From: an uncultured Gilliamella sp.
Lineage (GTDB): Bacteria > Pseudomonadota > Gammaproteobacteria > Enterobacterales > Orbaceae
Direction of reading: 5' to 3'
Assembly: GCA_946482005.1 (NCBI GenBank)
Contig: CAMLPV010000006.1
Location: forward strand, 62,001 to 126,000
Length of the DNA stretch: 64,000 nt
Below, in pieces: positions 1 to 9,864 of this stretch (the stretch's first letter is position 1; each line of letters opens with the position of its first letter). The translations under genes and the position numbers were made by a program. Under the pieces are notes generated by a model, which worked only from the letters and a program-made list of their open reading frames with translations, did not search any database and was not told the DNA's origin.

Positions 1-216
1 TAACACTTAAGTTATATTGAGAAATATCCAAAGGTTTAGAACTACTTGTCATCTTATATGTTTCTTCATATAAGTATCTATGAAAAGATGTAGTTGTAAT
101 ATCTCTTTAGTTTATACGGTTATTTTTGCTTTAGAGTAGGGCAGAGATTATTGTTAATTAATGATTAAACAATATAATTGCAACTAACGTCATGAATTTT
201 AATAATTATAAAAAAT

Positions 217-1089
217 TTATTTATCTCTTATCTCATTAATAAATGTGAGAACATCTTTGCCTGCTTTTTCTTCATTCCATGACACGCCAATTTTCCATTT
301 TGATCCTTTCCCCATAAGTTTTTTATATTTGATGGTTGATTTAAGATTATCAACTAAACTATTGGGTAGTATCGTTACATTCGAATGTAAATTAGCCATA
401 GATATAATGTTGTAAACATTATTTGTGTAATATACATTTGGATAATTTAACGCATTACTAGAAAGATATTTGGTAATTTTTTGTGACAGATCAAAATGTG
501 AATCATAATCAGGTAGACAAAGTGTATTCTTATCCAAAATTTGCTTAACATCATTAAAATCATGTATCTGAAAATTTTCTTTTTGATTGAATATAAAGAC
601 TAAATGATCTGAGCCTATTTCGGTATACTTTATTTGTTTATTCGTCGGTTTTTCCAAAAAAGCGATATCTAATTCGCCTGATAAAAGCTTCTTTTCCTGC
701 TCTGCTGAAGACAACTCATGTAGCTGAATTTTTATCATTGGATGATGTTCAGTATAATTATTTATTATTTCCGGTAATCTGTTTATACAGGAAAATGTAT
801 AGCCGATATTCAAGACGCCCGTTGTACCATTTTTTATTTTTTTTACAACACAGAATAATCTATCTAACTCATTGGCTAAATTAACCGCATATTTGTAGAT
901 TATTTTACCTTCCTCAGTTAGGTAACAACCCTGATTATCTCTAAGAAATAGTTTAAAACCAAATATTTCCTCAAGAAGTTGAATTTGTTTGGTAAGTGTT
1001 GGTTGGGTTATATTCAGTTTCTCAGCAGCATCGCGAAAACTATCACTTGTCGCTAATACAATAAATGATCTTATTTTCTTTACATACAT
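217..1089 (-). CDS. LysR-family transcriptional regulator
   Basis: A 290-residue DNA-binding regulator of the LysR type. The N-terminal ~60 residues form the winged helix (AAEKLNITQPTLTKQIQLLEE is the typical helix-turn-helix), followed by an effector-binding domain of the periplasmic-binding-protein fold (GVLNIGYTFS onward). Length is normal for the family. The ATG at 1089 is preceded by AAGGA at good spacing. There is no divergent gene next to it: the 444 bp upstream are empty, so its target cannot be read from context and the effector is unknown. Family assignment is firm; function is open. Confidence 0.9.
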   Translation of the reverse strand: MYVKKIRSFIVLATSDSFRDAAEKLNITQPTLTKQIQLLEEIFGFKLFLRDNQGCYLTEEGKIIYKYAVNLANELDRLFCVVKKIKNGTTGVLNIGYTFSCINRLPEIINNYTEHHPMIKIQLHELSSAEQEKKLLSGELDIAFLEKPTNKQIKYTEIGSDHLVFIFNQKENFQIHDFNDVKQILDKNTLCLPDYDSHFDLSQKITKYLSSNALNYPNVYYTNNVYNIISMANLHSNVTILPNSLVDNLKSTIKYKKLMGKGSKWKIGVSWNEEKAGKDVLTFINEIRDK

Positions 1090-1533
1090 AAGGAAATCCT
1101 TTTCGTTAATTATTAACTATTATACTTAATTATTCGATATCTATGACCTATTAAGAAAATTTGTTTTAACCAATAAATCTATTTATTTATTCGGTTATGT
1201 AACTAATTATACCTATCATTACAGTAAGATCTGTTAAATACGAAAATTAATGTCAGGCAAGTTCAAGTTCAAAGAACTATTACCAACGTTAAGACTGTGC
1301 TCTAACTGCGTTAACGAAATATGATTTAGTTTTGGCGTGTCAGCTTGACTAAATGAATTAAATTTTTGCTTGCAATGGACTATTTTGCAGAAGGTTAGGG
1401 ATATCATTTAATTTCAATGGATGATTAACAACCTAAACGCAATGGTGTTTTTTATTATAATTAATACGTTAAAGTAACTTAGTTGCTAGTTTTAAAAGAT
1501 TTAATTGAAAAATTGATGTTTATTGTCGATCCC
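1090..1533. other. Gene-free stretch between two minus-strand regulators
   Basis: No convincing gene is seen. A 24-codon ORF beginning ATG TCA GGC near 1250 (MSGKFKFKEL..., ending CSNCVNEI) has slightly richer base composition than its surroundings and could be a gene remnant, but it has no clear ribosome binding site. The stretch must contain the promoter of the LysR gene. Confidence 0.4.
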
Positions 1534-2217
1534 TTATATATCAATTAATAATAGATTTAAGCTTTTCCTTCCTTTTTGGGTTATTGTTAATTCACGTTTA
1601 TTATCTTCTTGTTTAAACCATCCTTGTTGTAGCATTGATTGCAGTAGTAAAGTCCCTAAGGTGCCACCAATATGATCCCGATGTTCAGTAAAATCTATAC
1701 AGCGCTTGCCAACACAAGTTGTGTTAGATGTGTTAAATAATAACGTATGTTCATTAAAAAAGATTTTACCTTTTTCAGTAACCACAAAAAAATTGTCTTG
1801 TATAACAATAAATTCATTATTAATAAATGATTGGGTCAGTGCTACAGACCATGAGCCAGCTAAATGTTTATAACATGTTCTTGCCTCTTTAAATTTTTCT
1901 TTAGTTTTAGAATTAGATAAAAATAAGCAATCATTTGGTGGAATAATGTTAAACGTTGACTCTATAAACGTTGCTGTATCTTGATTTTTTATTTCATAAT
2001 AGCGGTGTTTACCACATGTCCTGTGATGGATAAGTGCAACATCTTCTAATTTTTTTAAATGAAAACGCGTAGCTTGTGGTGATAAATTCAGTCGATTTGC
2101 TAACCATGAGGCTGAAAGCGCTCTACCATTCATTAATTCTGTAATAATCATAACTCTACTGACGTCAGACATAGCATCCGAAAATCGTATTAAATCCTCA
2201 CAATATAATTTACTCAC
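1534..2217 (-). CDS. ArsR-like winged-helix transcriptional regulator
   Basis: A 227-residue regulator. The N-terminal ~90 residues look like an ArsR-type winged helix: MSDVSRVMIITELMNG, then the recognition segment LSPQATRFHLKKLEDVALI, then a wing ending in HRYYEI. The C-terminal half is unassigned and contains scattered cysteines (for example CVGKRC). It lies divergent from an MFS exporter, the usual arrangement for a local repressor of a drug or metabolite efflux gene. That it controls the exporter is inferred from position only. The ligand is unknown. Confidence 0.8.
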   Translation of the reverse strand: MSKLYCEDLIRFSDAMSDVSRVMIITELMNGRALSASWLANRLNLSPQATRFHLKKLEDVALIHHRTCGKHRYYEIKNQDTATFIESTFNIIPPNDCLFLSNSKTKEKFKEARTCYKHLAGSWSVALTQSFINNEFIVIQDNFFVVTEKGKIFFNEHTLLFNTSNTTCVGKRCIDFTEHRDHIGGTLGTLLLQSMLQQGWFKQEDNKRELTITQKGRKSLNLLLIDI

Positions 2218-2527
2218 TTTTTAGAATCTCCAAAAAAGTCAATGGCATTTTTAGTTATTATTCAATTGGCAACCAACTAAGCAAAGCATATTAATATAAG
2301 CTTTTTTGCTAATTTGTTTAAATTTCTTTTTAAACATAATTTCTAAAAAGTAAATAAACTAATTGGATATTTTCACCAACACAAAAAGAAAGTACATGAA
2401 ACTCTATGAAATAAAATATTTCATTTTTGCAACTTCTATTCTAATGGTTGGTTACTTTTGCATTCACTTTTTTCTGTAGGTAGTCAGTTAAAATAAAAGC
2501 GAAATTTTAGTAAGGTGAGACCTTTAA
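2218..2527. promoter_or_regulatory. Divergent promoter region of regulator and MFS exporter
   Basis: A 310-bp spacer that must hold both promoters. Two near-matching GTTGGTT elements are seen, one in inverted form near 2268 (GGCAACCAACT) and one near 2446 (TGGTTGGTTAC). They could be operator half-sites for the ArsR-like regulator, but this is speculative. Confidence 0.35.
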
Positions 2528-3892
2528 ATGACTCAAGCAGTTAATAGTACTAAACCAATGTATTCTATTTATATTATATGTTTTTTAGGATTATTCTTAT
2601 CAACATTAGATACTGGGATTATAAACTTAGCGTTAAATTCCTTTTCAATCGATTTTGATGTTTCTTTAGAATATATCGGATTATCAATTACTTTATATTT
2701 ATTATTGCTAATTATTTTTCTCGTTCCTAGCGGTTGGCTTGGTGACTTTTTAGGGCAAAAAATAGCGTTAATACTAGGCTTTTTGCTTTTTGGTCTAACC
2801 TCAATGATTGCTGGATTTTCAGATTCTGCTAATCAGCTTATTTTATCTAGATGTGGACAAGGAATAGGTGCCGCATTATTGCAAGCAAATTGTATGGGAT
2901 TGGCTGGTTTACAATCAAGCAAACAAAAAATAAAATTAAATTCTTTCATAATGTTGGCGATAAGTTTAGGGCCAATTCTTGGACCTTCTTTTGGAGGTAT
3001 TATTTTAAAATTATGGGGGTGGCAATTCTTGTTTCTAATTAATGTTCCCTTGTGTATTGTGGGATCTCTTTTTTGTTTGAGAATAAATAAATCAGTAATC
3101 TTACTAAATGAAGAGACTTTCGATTTAAAAGGAATGATACTATTTTTCATAATGTTAGTCGGTTGTGTTTCTCTCATTTATTCTAATAATATAAACCTAT
3201 CGTCGGTTGAAACAAGCTTCATCGGTTTTTCTTCTTTGATCATATTTTTATTTTTTGGGAAGATTGAATCAAAACACTCCAATCCTTTTTTCCCTGTCAA
3301 ATTATTATCAATTTCGTCAATTAGATACATTTCAATTGGCAGTTTGATTTTTGGACTGACCGCGGGCATTATTTTTTCAGCATCACCTATCATATTTACT
3401 AGAGAGACTAGCTATCCTATTGACGAAATAGGATTAATTTGTACTGCTTCACCCATTGGCGTTATTTTAAGTGTGTTTGTCAAAAAAGTAATAAATCCAA
3501 ATTATAAAAAAATTATACTAATTTATGCTTTACCGCTTATGTTATCTGCTTTTGCCTTGCTTTTCTTGGTTAGTTTTAATATTTCAGTCTTTAATTATGT
3601 TATAGCTGCTATGTGCTACGGATTAGGTGGCGGACTGTTTCAAAGTTCATTAATACAGATAGCAATGGATCAAAAAAAAGATAAACAATCCACGATTGGT
3701 GGCTTGTTAAGACTTTTTCAAAATGGCGGAATGATTATTGGAGCGGCATGCTCTTTAGCGTTGTTAGAAATAGATATTTCTCCATTAGAGTACAATTCTA
3801 ACTATCAAACATTATGGGGTATCACTTTAATCGTACTTACTATCATGTTTGTTTATTCATATGTGTTTTTAGTTAGGATGAAAAATAATTAA
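2528..3892 (+). CDS. MFS transporter, DHA2-like drug/metabolite exporter
   Basis: A 454-residue inner-membrane protein made largely of hydrophobic helices. The loop 2-3 signature GWLGDFLGQK and the antiporter motif SLGPILGPSFGG after helix 4 place it in the major facilitator superfamily, closest in style to the DHA2 (14-helix) drug:H+ antiporters. Proton-driven export of a small molecule is the expected role; the substrate cannot be read. The start at 2528 follows GGTGAGACC. The divergent ArsR-like gene is its probable regulator. Confidence 0.85.
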   Translation: MTQAVNSTKPMYSIYIICFLGLFLSTLDTGIINLALNSFSIDFDVSLEYIGLSITLYLLLLIIFLVPSGWLGDFLGQKIALILGFLLFGLTSMIAGFSDSANQLILSRCGQGIGAALLQANCMGLAGLQSSKQKIKLNSFIMLAISLGPILGPSFGGIILKLWGWQFLFLINVPLCIVGSLFCLRINKSVILLNEETFDLKGMILFFIMLVGCVSLIYSNNINLSSVETSFIGFSSLIIFLFFGKIESKHSNPFFPVKLLSISSIRYISIGSLIFGLTAGIIFSASPIIFTRETSYPIDEIGLICTASPIGVILSVFVKKVINPNYKKIILIYALPLMLSAFALLFLVSFNISVFNYVIAAMCYGLGGGLFQSSLIQIAMDQKKDKQSTIGGLLRLFQNGGMIIGAACSLALLEIDISPLEYNSNYQTLWGITLIVLTIMFVYSYVFLVRMKNN

Positions 3893-4345
3893 AATCTTAT
3901 TAGTTAGCAATTCAATGATGACAGCTGATTCCGTATTAACCATATTTTTCATAAAAATCTTCATAAACAAATAACAGCGCAACCATTCAACCGTAAAAAC
4001 AAAATCCACATAACCAAAAAATATCATTTTGTTTTAATTTATTCTTAAAAAATGAGAGTTAATAATCATCAAAGCTACCAAATACATACAATAAGATGAT
4101 TAGATTGTTTGGTGGCAATAAATTGACGTTTTATTCAGGTTATTTATAAGGAATAATGATCTTTGTCAGGTAAAATAATAAAAAATAGACATAGAACTAC
4201 AAAATTACGCTAATTTAATCAATACAGTTTATATTTGCGTTATAAATAGTTAATTGAAAATATAATTAACATTGATATGATAATTAATCGATTAGCTTAT
4301 ATGTTAGGAAATATTCTTTGAGTTTAAATTTTAAAAGAAGTTTTT
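3893..4345. other. Gene-free AT-rich spacer
   Basis: No ORF, RNA gene or clear terminator is seen in these 453 bp. The right end contains the ribosome binding site (AAAAGAAG) of the following rhodanese pseudogene. Confidence 0.5.
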
Positions 4346-4698
4346 ATGAGTATCGAGCAAATGCGCCATTATCAAGAAAAATTATCTTTTGAATTAGACT
4401 CAACAGATTTATGCACGTCCATCATAAAGCAAGGAAATATAACCATCATTGATGCTCGAATAAAAAGGGAAATATATCAGGAGCGGTAAATTTATGGCAT
4501 AAAGATATGTTATTTCATACAACCGAGCATTTAGATAAAAATAAAATTTATATTTATTATTGTGACGGTATTGGCTGTAATGCCTCAACTAAAGCTGTGA
4601 TTAAACTTTTAATGCTAGGATTTAAAGTAAAAGATCTAATAGGCGGTCTTGATTGGTGTAAACGAGATGGTTATACAACAGAAGGGGACGAATCTTAA
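4346..4698 (+). pseudogene. Rhodanese-like sulfurtransferase, broken by a 1-nt frameshift
   Basis: Two overlapping frames together make one rhodanese-domain protein of about 117 residues. The first frame starts with ATG at 4346 behind AAAAGAAG and runs 47 codons (…IIDAR) to TAA at 4487. The second frame continues ISGAVNLWHKDM… through the active-site loop YCDGIGCNAS, with the catalytic Cys, to IGGLDWCKRDGY. The total length of 353 nt is one short of a multiple of three, so a single-base deletion explains it. The likeliest place is the AAAAA run at 4462-4466. The ORF track lists only the 3' part (4507-4698). It may be a real pseudogene or a homopolymer sequencing error. Confidence 0.8.
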
Positions 4699-4729
4699 AG
4701 CGGTCTTGAAATCAATTGTGGCTGTTAAA

Positions 4730-4754
4730 TGTAAATTTACACAGTGGATATAAT
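4730..4754 (+). promoter_or_regulatory. Palindrome overlapping a candidate promoter of the STAND gene
   Basis: TGTAAATTTACA (4730-4741) is a perfect 12-bp palindrome immediately followed by a TATAAT hexamer at 4749-4754. A poor -35 (TTAAAT) lies 18 nt upstream of it. A palindrome lying between the two hexamers is what a repressor site looks like. It sits about 180 bp before the nuclease-STAND gene. Promoter and operator are both inferred. Confidence 0.35.
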
Positions 4755-4924
4755 TATAGCAAAATATCTAAATTTTATTATTGTTGAAGCAAAAATTGTG
4801 GGGTGAACTGTTGCTATTATGGTAAGAAGTAGTGATTAAGTTACGTTAATGGAACTATCTGAATTTGAGATTAAACTATTCAATCATCTATCATAACCAG
4901 TAGGGGTATTATAAGGGACATAAG

Positions 4925-7900
4925 ATGGCTTTAGAAGCAGGTGGCTATGCTGAAAAATTTGGTAATAGATATGAAGCTAATTGGGTTGCCTACCAATTAC
5001 TTCGTCTACTTGAAGAAAAGATCACATGGATTGTCGTCGAACCTATTGGGGATGATGAAGTTGGTGTTGATGTAATAATTGGTATCGATCAAGATTATAC
5101 AGAGCATCATCAATGTAAAGTTGGTGTAGGTAATAATGAGCATTGGACATTATCTCAACTCAATGAATCCAAAATTTTTCGCAATGCTTTACGTCAAATT
5201 GAACGTGGAGTTACCGAGTTTCATCTTGTATCACCCTTACCCAGTAAAAAAATGAGTGATCTCAGCGATAGTGCACTTAATAGCAACATGAACCCTAATG
5301 ATTTTATGGAAAACCAAATTAAGGTTAGCCAAGAACGCGATAAAGATTTTACTGCTATTTGTAATTATTTGGGATTAAATATTACTGACCAATCAGATAT
5401 AAAAAGAGCCATTTACTTTCTTCAAAAATTCAAAGTTACCCCCTATATTATTAATCGTTATACCCAAAGTGAGCTTGAAGATAAGGCTTCTGCATTATTT
5501 TCAGATGAGCCAGTAAAACTATTAAGTTTTCTTAAAAATTATCCAGTAGAGTTTAATAAACTAAGGAAGAAAATAACATTATCTGAGTTATTGACCGATT
5601 TAAAAACAAGTGGTTTTGAACAAAGAATTGTACCAGATGACCACAGAATATCGACTGTGCTAGATACGCTTTCCACAGAGTTTGAAGAGTCAATCAAACC
5701 GTTCCTCATTTCCAATACATTAATTCCGCGGAATGAACTAAACGCTATTATTAATTCAATTCAAGATAACGCAGTAACCTTAATTAAAGCCGAGGCAGGA
5801 ACAGGAAAAAGTGCTTTACTTTTGGAGTTGCATAACCATTTAAAAGCCAACAATATAATTTCGGTTCCTATTAGATTAGATAGAAGACATCCTCAAGATA
5901 ATTCAAAAGAATTTGGAAGGTCTCTAGGGTTTCCTTATTCTCCTGTACATAGTTTAATTAAATTTACATCACAACAAAAAGTTGTGTTTATTCTTGATCA
6001 ACTCGATGCCATAAGATGGACTGCATCACATTCAAGTAATGCATTAGATATTTGCAGAGAAATAGTTCGGCAAATTATTAGGTTAAGAAAAGAAGGGAAA
6101 GATATCTGTATTGTTCTAGCATCAAGAGAATTTGACTTAAATGAAGATATTGCCTTATCTAGTTGGCTACAAAGCATTAACGATAATCGTTTAGATATCA
6201 CATTATCTTCTTTAGATGAAGACACAATAACCCTTTTAGTTAAACCATATGAAACTTATTCTTCTTTAGCAAAGGAAAAAAAAGAGATACTTAAAATTCC
6301 TTTATGGTTAGGCATCTACTTATCTATTGCACAACGCACCCAAACAGCTCCTCAATTTAATAATAAATTAGAACTAGTAAGAACGTTCTGGGAAGATAGA
6401 CTAAAACAAATTACCGATTGTAAGGTAACAGAGCAAGAGGCAGCCATTTTTATTGATCATATTGTGACATTGATGATTAATCAATCACAACTATCAATTT
6501 CTGAAAGTGCACTACAAATAGGGACCAAAAAACAGCTAGAGGCACTAATTTCTGTTGGGGTACTCAGTAAACAAAACCAAAGAATCAGCTTTCGGCATCA
6601 AGCTTTATTTGATTATCTAGTGGGCACCAAACTTTTTAAAGCAGGTAGTGAATCACCAGAAAAACTCTTATTTGAAATTGGTCCTTATGAAACACAAACC
6701 TTAGCCAAAAGAGAGCATCTCAAATATGCGCTAAATATACTATTGGATTCAGGGCAAGATCTCTTTTGTAACTGCGTTGAGGCAATCTTATTTAATGATA
6801 ATATTAGATTCCATCTAAAATACTTAGTTTTAAACTCAATTAAAGAAATCAAAGATATTAAAAAACCTGCAAAATCACTCATTGATAAAATCATCGAGTC
6901 CCAAGCGCTTTGTAAAAAGTTTTTAATGATAAGTTGTGACTCAAATAGGGCTATTATTCACTATTTAAGTGAAAATCAGTATATTTCAAAATGGCTACAC
7001 AGTAGCAATGATAGTCTAATTGATCTAGCTATTAGCTTACTCAGATCCATAGCGACAAATGAATCAGAATTAATTATCAAAGAGCTATCTGACTTCGTTG
7101 GTCAATCAGAACTATGGAATCTAAGGGTATATTATGCACTACCTTTGAAAATAAAAGATGATACCGATGATATTTTTGAGCTTCGAAAGAGATTACTTAA
7201 TTTAGGTGGTACGGTATATTTAATTATTTGGAAGTCTCTTAGCAAAACCCATCCATTACGAGTACTATCTTTAATTGAATCAATATTAGAGCAGTATAGA
7301 AACGTTATCTGCGAATCTCCATACTCATCAAGTAAAAAAAACATTGACAAGATAGCTAATTGGTATCGTTGGCGTGATTATGAACTTAAAGATATTAAAC
7401 AATTAGCTACAGCGATTCCCACAGAAACTATTAAGCTTTTGTTAAAATATATAGACCGTGTTTTTAACTCAGAACAAGATAAATACGCTATTCATGAATG
7501 GTTTTATCGATATTGGTATAGCAACTATCAAGATGTAAGTAGTATTCAACATGGGCTATTTACCCTCATTGAGTTGGCAGGCCAACAGCTAAAAGCCGAT
7601 CCAGACATATTGTTAAGCATTATTGCACCTTATATGCAAAAATCAAATGCTGTGATAACACATTTGATTGCAACACTTTTATTAAATTTATCAAATCAAC
7701 ATGCCGATCAGGTCATTAACTGGCTATTGGCTGCTCCTAAAACACGTTTAGCCTGTGGCAATAAGTATATTGAACCTGCTTGGATTTTATCAGGAAAACT
7801 TATCACTAAATTCTCCCCGCATTGTTCAGATGCGTTATTTTGGCAACTGGAGAAAATAATTTATTTTTTCCCACCCTTAATAGATATTGAACAGATAAAG

Positions 7901-9595
7901 AGAGATTTAGAAGCGAGAAGAAAAAACGAATATTATAGTTATTGGGGTGAACCCCAACATTTTTTATTACCGACATTGGATCAGCAGCGCATATCGTGTA
8001 AATCAAAAAATTTAATTCCAGTACTAGAGCGCAAATTTAATTTATATTCTAACTCTGATTTCTATCAGGCGGATAACAGTTTTGGAGGAAATGTCATCTC
8101 GCCCTTACGTGGAAAAAATAAACTCTCTAATAAAGCATGGCGCAACTTAATATTAACACCAGCATCTGCATTTACCCCTCGTAAGTTGACTCAAATAGAT
8201 AATGATACTGCTTCAAGAGCAGATATTAAGCAATTTGCTCGTGATTTGCAGTCAAGTGTAAAAAACGAGCCAATTCGTTTTGCTCAATTAGCGCTTTCAC
8301 TCCCTCAGAACATTCATACAGAATATATTGATGCTTTCTTCTATGGCTTAGCAGAATCTAATGACATACCAGCTAGTGATAATTATAAAGAGCAAAGGGA
8401 AACTTGTCCTACTGAATTAATAGAGCAAGTGATTCTTCATTTTAATAAGGAGGCTTGCGAAGATTCGTTAGCTAGCTTATTAGCAAGCAGAGCTGATAAC
8501 TGGTCTAAGAAGATCATTGATATATTAATAAACCTTGCAAAATATTCAACTAACCCTGAATCAAATCAATTAACTGTTTGGGACACCAAAAAAGGGAAGT
8601 CAACAGATTGTGCAGATGCTAAATCATTGCTTGAAACAACGATTAATAGTATTCGAGGCAAAGCTTATCGAGGCATTTCTGACATTTTTTGGCGTAACCA
8701 GACATTTGCATTGGAAAACCTTGAACTAGTCGATTGTGCAATTAATGATGAGCACCCTTCCGTTAAAATGGCTGCCTTTTTTCTTTTAACACCACTACTT
8801 AATTATCAAAATGATTATGCGCATGAAAAATTTATTGAATTGTGTCATAAAGATTTACGTATGACGTGTGGAAATTATGCTTATCATTTTTTTAATCAAG
8901 GTTTTGAAGGAAAATATCAACAACAATATATAGCTTTAACCCTATCAATGCTAGCGTCAACCAACGATGAAATAAAAAAACAAGCCGCAATACAAATATA
9001 CGCACGTTGGTTTTTTAATGGTTTATTTGAGGAACAACTTAACGCGGTGCTTCAAGGGGATAATATTTTAAAAGAGGGGTGCGTATCTGTTATTAGTCAG
9101 TTGCTTCGTGAGGATAAATATAACGATAAGATAGATAAAATAGAACATGCCTATCAGTTATTAATTAATGATGATGATAAAGAAATAGTAAGGAAACTAG
9201 GAACATGTGTTATGTATAAAAACTATTGGTTAAAACCTAACGTTGATAAATTATTCAGCCTATTTGTCGTGTCAAAGGCGGCTGTGCATTGTTTATCGGA
9301 ACTATTTGAGTCATTGGAAGAATATCCTGGAAATTTATCCAATTTAAGCGATCCTATTTTACAATTAGTAGAAAATATTACGGGTAATTATAATGAAAAT
9401 AATCAACCATCAAGAATAGGTCGTCTAGAATTAAGTCTACTTGCTGTTCTTCAAAGACTTTATGATGAAGCCACAGAGGATATGGATAAAGAGGCTATTA
9501 ATACCTGTTTAGATATATGGGATAAATTACTACAATCTGATATTTATTCAGCTATGGAAGCAATAGATCGATTAGATGGCGGTCTACTTAGTTAA
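4925..9595 (+). CDS. Nuclease-STAND NTPase, putative antiphage sensor-effector
   Basis: A 1556-residue protein, probably cytoplasmic. Residues 1-~110 resemble a PD-(D/E)xK-type nuclease: GGYAEKFGNRYE with E17, GVDV with D49, and the QxK motif HHQCK with K65. A STAND/NACHT-type NTPase follows: Walker A AEAGTGKS at 289-296, Walker B VVFILDQLD with D358 and D361, and a sensor-like ASREFDL. From ~620 to the end the protein is predicted helical and repeat-like, as in the sensor halves of Avs (AVAST) proteins. ATG at 4925 follows AAGGGA. It stands alone, downstream of a dead gene and beside the 3' end of tRNA-Gly. Antiphage function, with the C-terminus sensing and the N-terminus cutting nucleic acid, is inferred from architecture. 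Assignment to a named Avs type is not claimed. Confidence 0.8.
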   Translation: MALEAGGYAEKFGNRYEANWVAYQLLRLLEEKITWIVVEPIGDDEVGVDVIIGIDQDYTEHHQCKVGVGNNEHWTLSQLNESKIFRNALRQIERGVTEFHLVSPLPSKKMSDLSDSALNSNMNPNDFMENQIKVSQERDKDFTAICNYLGLNITDQSDIKRAIYFLQKFKVTPYIINRYTQSELEDKASALFSDEPVKLLSFLKNYPVEFNKLRKKITLSELLTDLKTSGFEQRIVPDDHRISTVLDTLSTEFEESIKPFLISNTLIPRNELNAIINSIQDNAVTLIKAEAGTGKSALLLELHNHLKANNIISVPIRLDRRHPQDNSKEFGRSLGFPYSPVHSLIKFTSQQKVVFILDQLDAIRWTASHSSNALDICREIVRQIIRLRKEGKDICIVLASREFDLNEDIALSSWLQSINDNRLDITLSSLDEDTITLLVKPYETYSSLAKEKKEILKIPLWLGIYLSIAQRTQTAPQFNNKLELVRTFWEDRLKQITDCKVTEQEAAIFIDHIVTLMINQSQLSISESALQIGTKKQLEALISVGVLSKQNQRISFRHQALFDYLVGTKLFKAGSESPEKLLFEIGPYETQTLAKREHLKYALNILLDSGQDLFCNCVEAILFNDNIRFHLKYLVLNSIKEIKDIKKPAKSLIDKIIESQALCKKFLMISCDSNRAIIHYLSENQYISKWLHSSNDSLIDLAISLLRSIATNESELIIKELSDFVGQSELWNLRVYYALPLKIKDDTDDIFELRKRLLNLGGTVYLIIWKSLSKTHPLRVLSLIESILEQYRNVICESPYSSSKKNIDKIANWYRWRDYELKDIKQLATAIPTETIKLLLKYIDRVFNSEQDKYAIHEWFYRYWYSNYQDVSSIQHGLFTLIELAGQQLKADPDILLSIIAPYMQKSNAVITHLIATLLLNLSNQHADQVINWLLAAPKTRLACGNKYIEPAWILSGKLITKFSPHCSDALFWQLEKIIYFFPPLIDIEQIKRDLEARRKNEYYSYWGEPQHFLLPTLDQQRISCKSKNLIPVLERKFNLYSNSDFYQADNSFGGNVISPLRGKNKLSNKAWRNLILTPASAFTPRKLTQIDNDTASRADIKQFARDLQSSVKNEPIRFAQLALSLPQNIHTEYIDAFFYGLAESNDIPASDNYKEQRETCPTELIEQVILHFNKEACEDSLASLLASRADNWSKKIIDILINLAKYSTNPESNQLTVWDTKKGKSTDCADAKSLLETTINSIRGKAYRGISDIFWRNQTFALENLELVDCAINDEHPSVKMAAFFLLTPLLNYQNDYAHEKFIELCHKDLRMTCGNYAYHFFNQGFEGKYQQQYIALTLSMLASTNDEIKKQAAIQIYARWFFNGLFEEQLNAVLQGDNILKEGCVSVISQLLREDKYNDKIDKIEHAYQLLINDDDKEIVRKLGTCVMYKNYWLKPNVDKLFSLFVVSKAAVHCLSELFESLEEYPGNLSNLSDPILQLVENITGNYNENNQPSRIGRLELSLLAVLQRLYDEATEDMDKEAINTCLDIWDKLLQSDIYSAMEAIDRLDGGLLS

Positions 9596-9683
9596 AGGTG
9601 AATCAACTTTACTTATGATTATAGCTTAGACTTCTACTACTCATTTCCTATGTATATTACGAGTGGTACTGGATATTATAAAT

Positions 9684-9759
9684 TGGAGCGGGAAACGAGG
9701 TTCGAACTCGCGACCTCAACCTTGGCAAGGTTGCGCTCTACCAACTGAGCTATTCCCGC
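9684..9759 (-). tRNA. glyW: tRNA-Gly (GCC)
   Basis: Read on the minus strand, this 76-nt gene starts GCGGGAATAGCTCAG, has anticodon GCC in the loop CTTGCCAA, the T-arm GGTTCGAACC, and an encoded CCA. Acceptor ends GCGGGAA and TTCCCGC pair. It lies downstream of tRNA-Leu and pgsA, as glyW does in E. coli. Its 3' end faces the nuclease-STAND gene, making it a plausible attachment site for the accessory block. Confidence 0.96.
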
Positions 9760-9776
9760 ATAAGAAGTGTTTTAAA

Positions 9777-9864
9777 TGGTGCCCGGGGCGAGACTTGAAC
9801 TCGCACGGCCAAAAAGGCCGAGGGATTTTAAATCCCTTGTGTCTACCGATTTCACCACCCGGGC
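9777..9864 (-). tRNA. leuZ: tRNA-Leu (UAA)
   Basis: An 88-nt class II tRNA on the minus strand with acceptor GCCCGGG, anticodon TAA within the symmetric stem GGGAT...ATCCC, a long variable arm CGGCCTTTTTGGCCG, the T-arm GTTCAAGTC, and encoded CCA. In E. coli leuZ is the last of three tRNA genes after pgsA (glyW-cysT-leuZ). Here it comes first and no tRNA-Cys is present. Confidence 0.96.

Noticed and set aside
1250-1324. 24-codon ORF with a CSNC motif
   Set aside because: Too short, no ribosome binding site, and nothing adjacent to support it.
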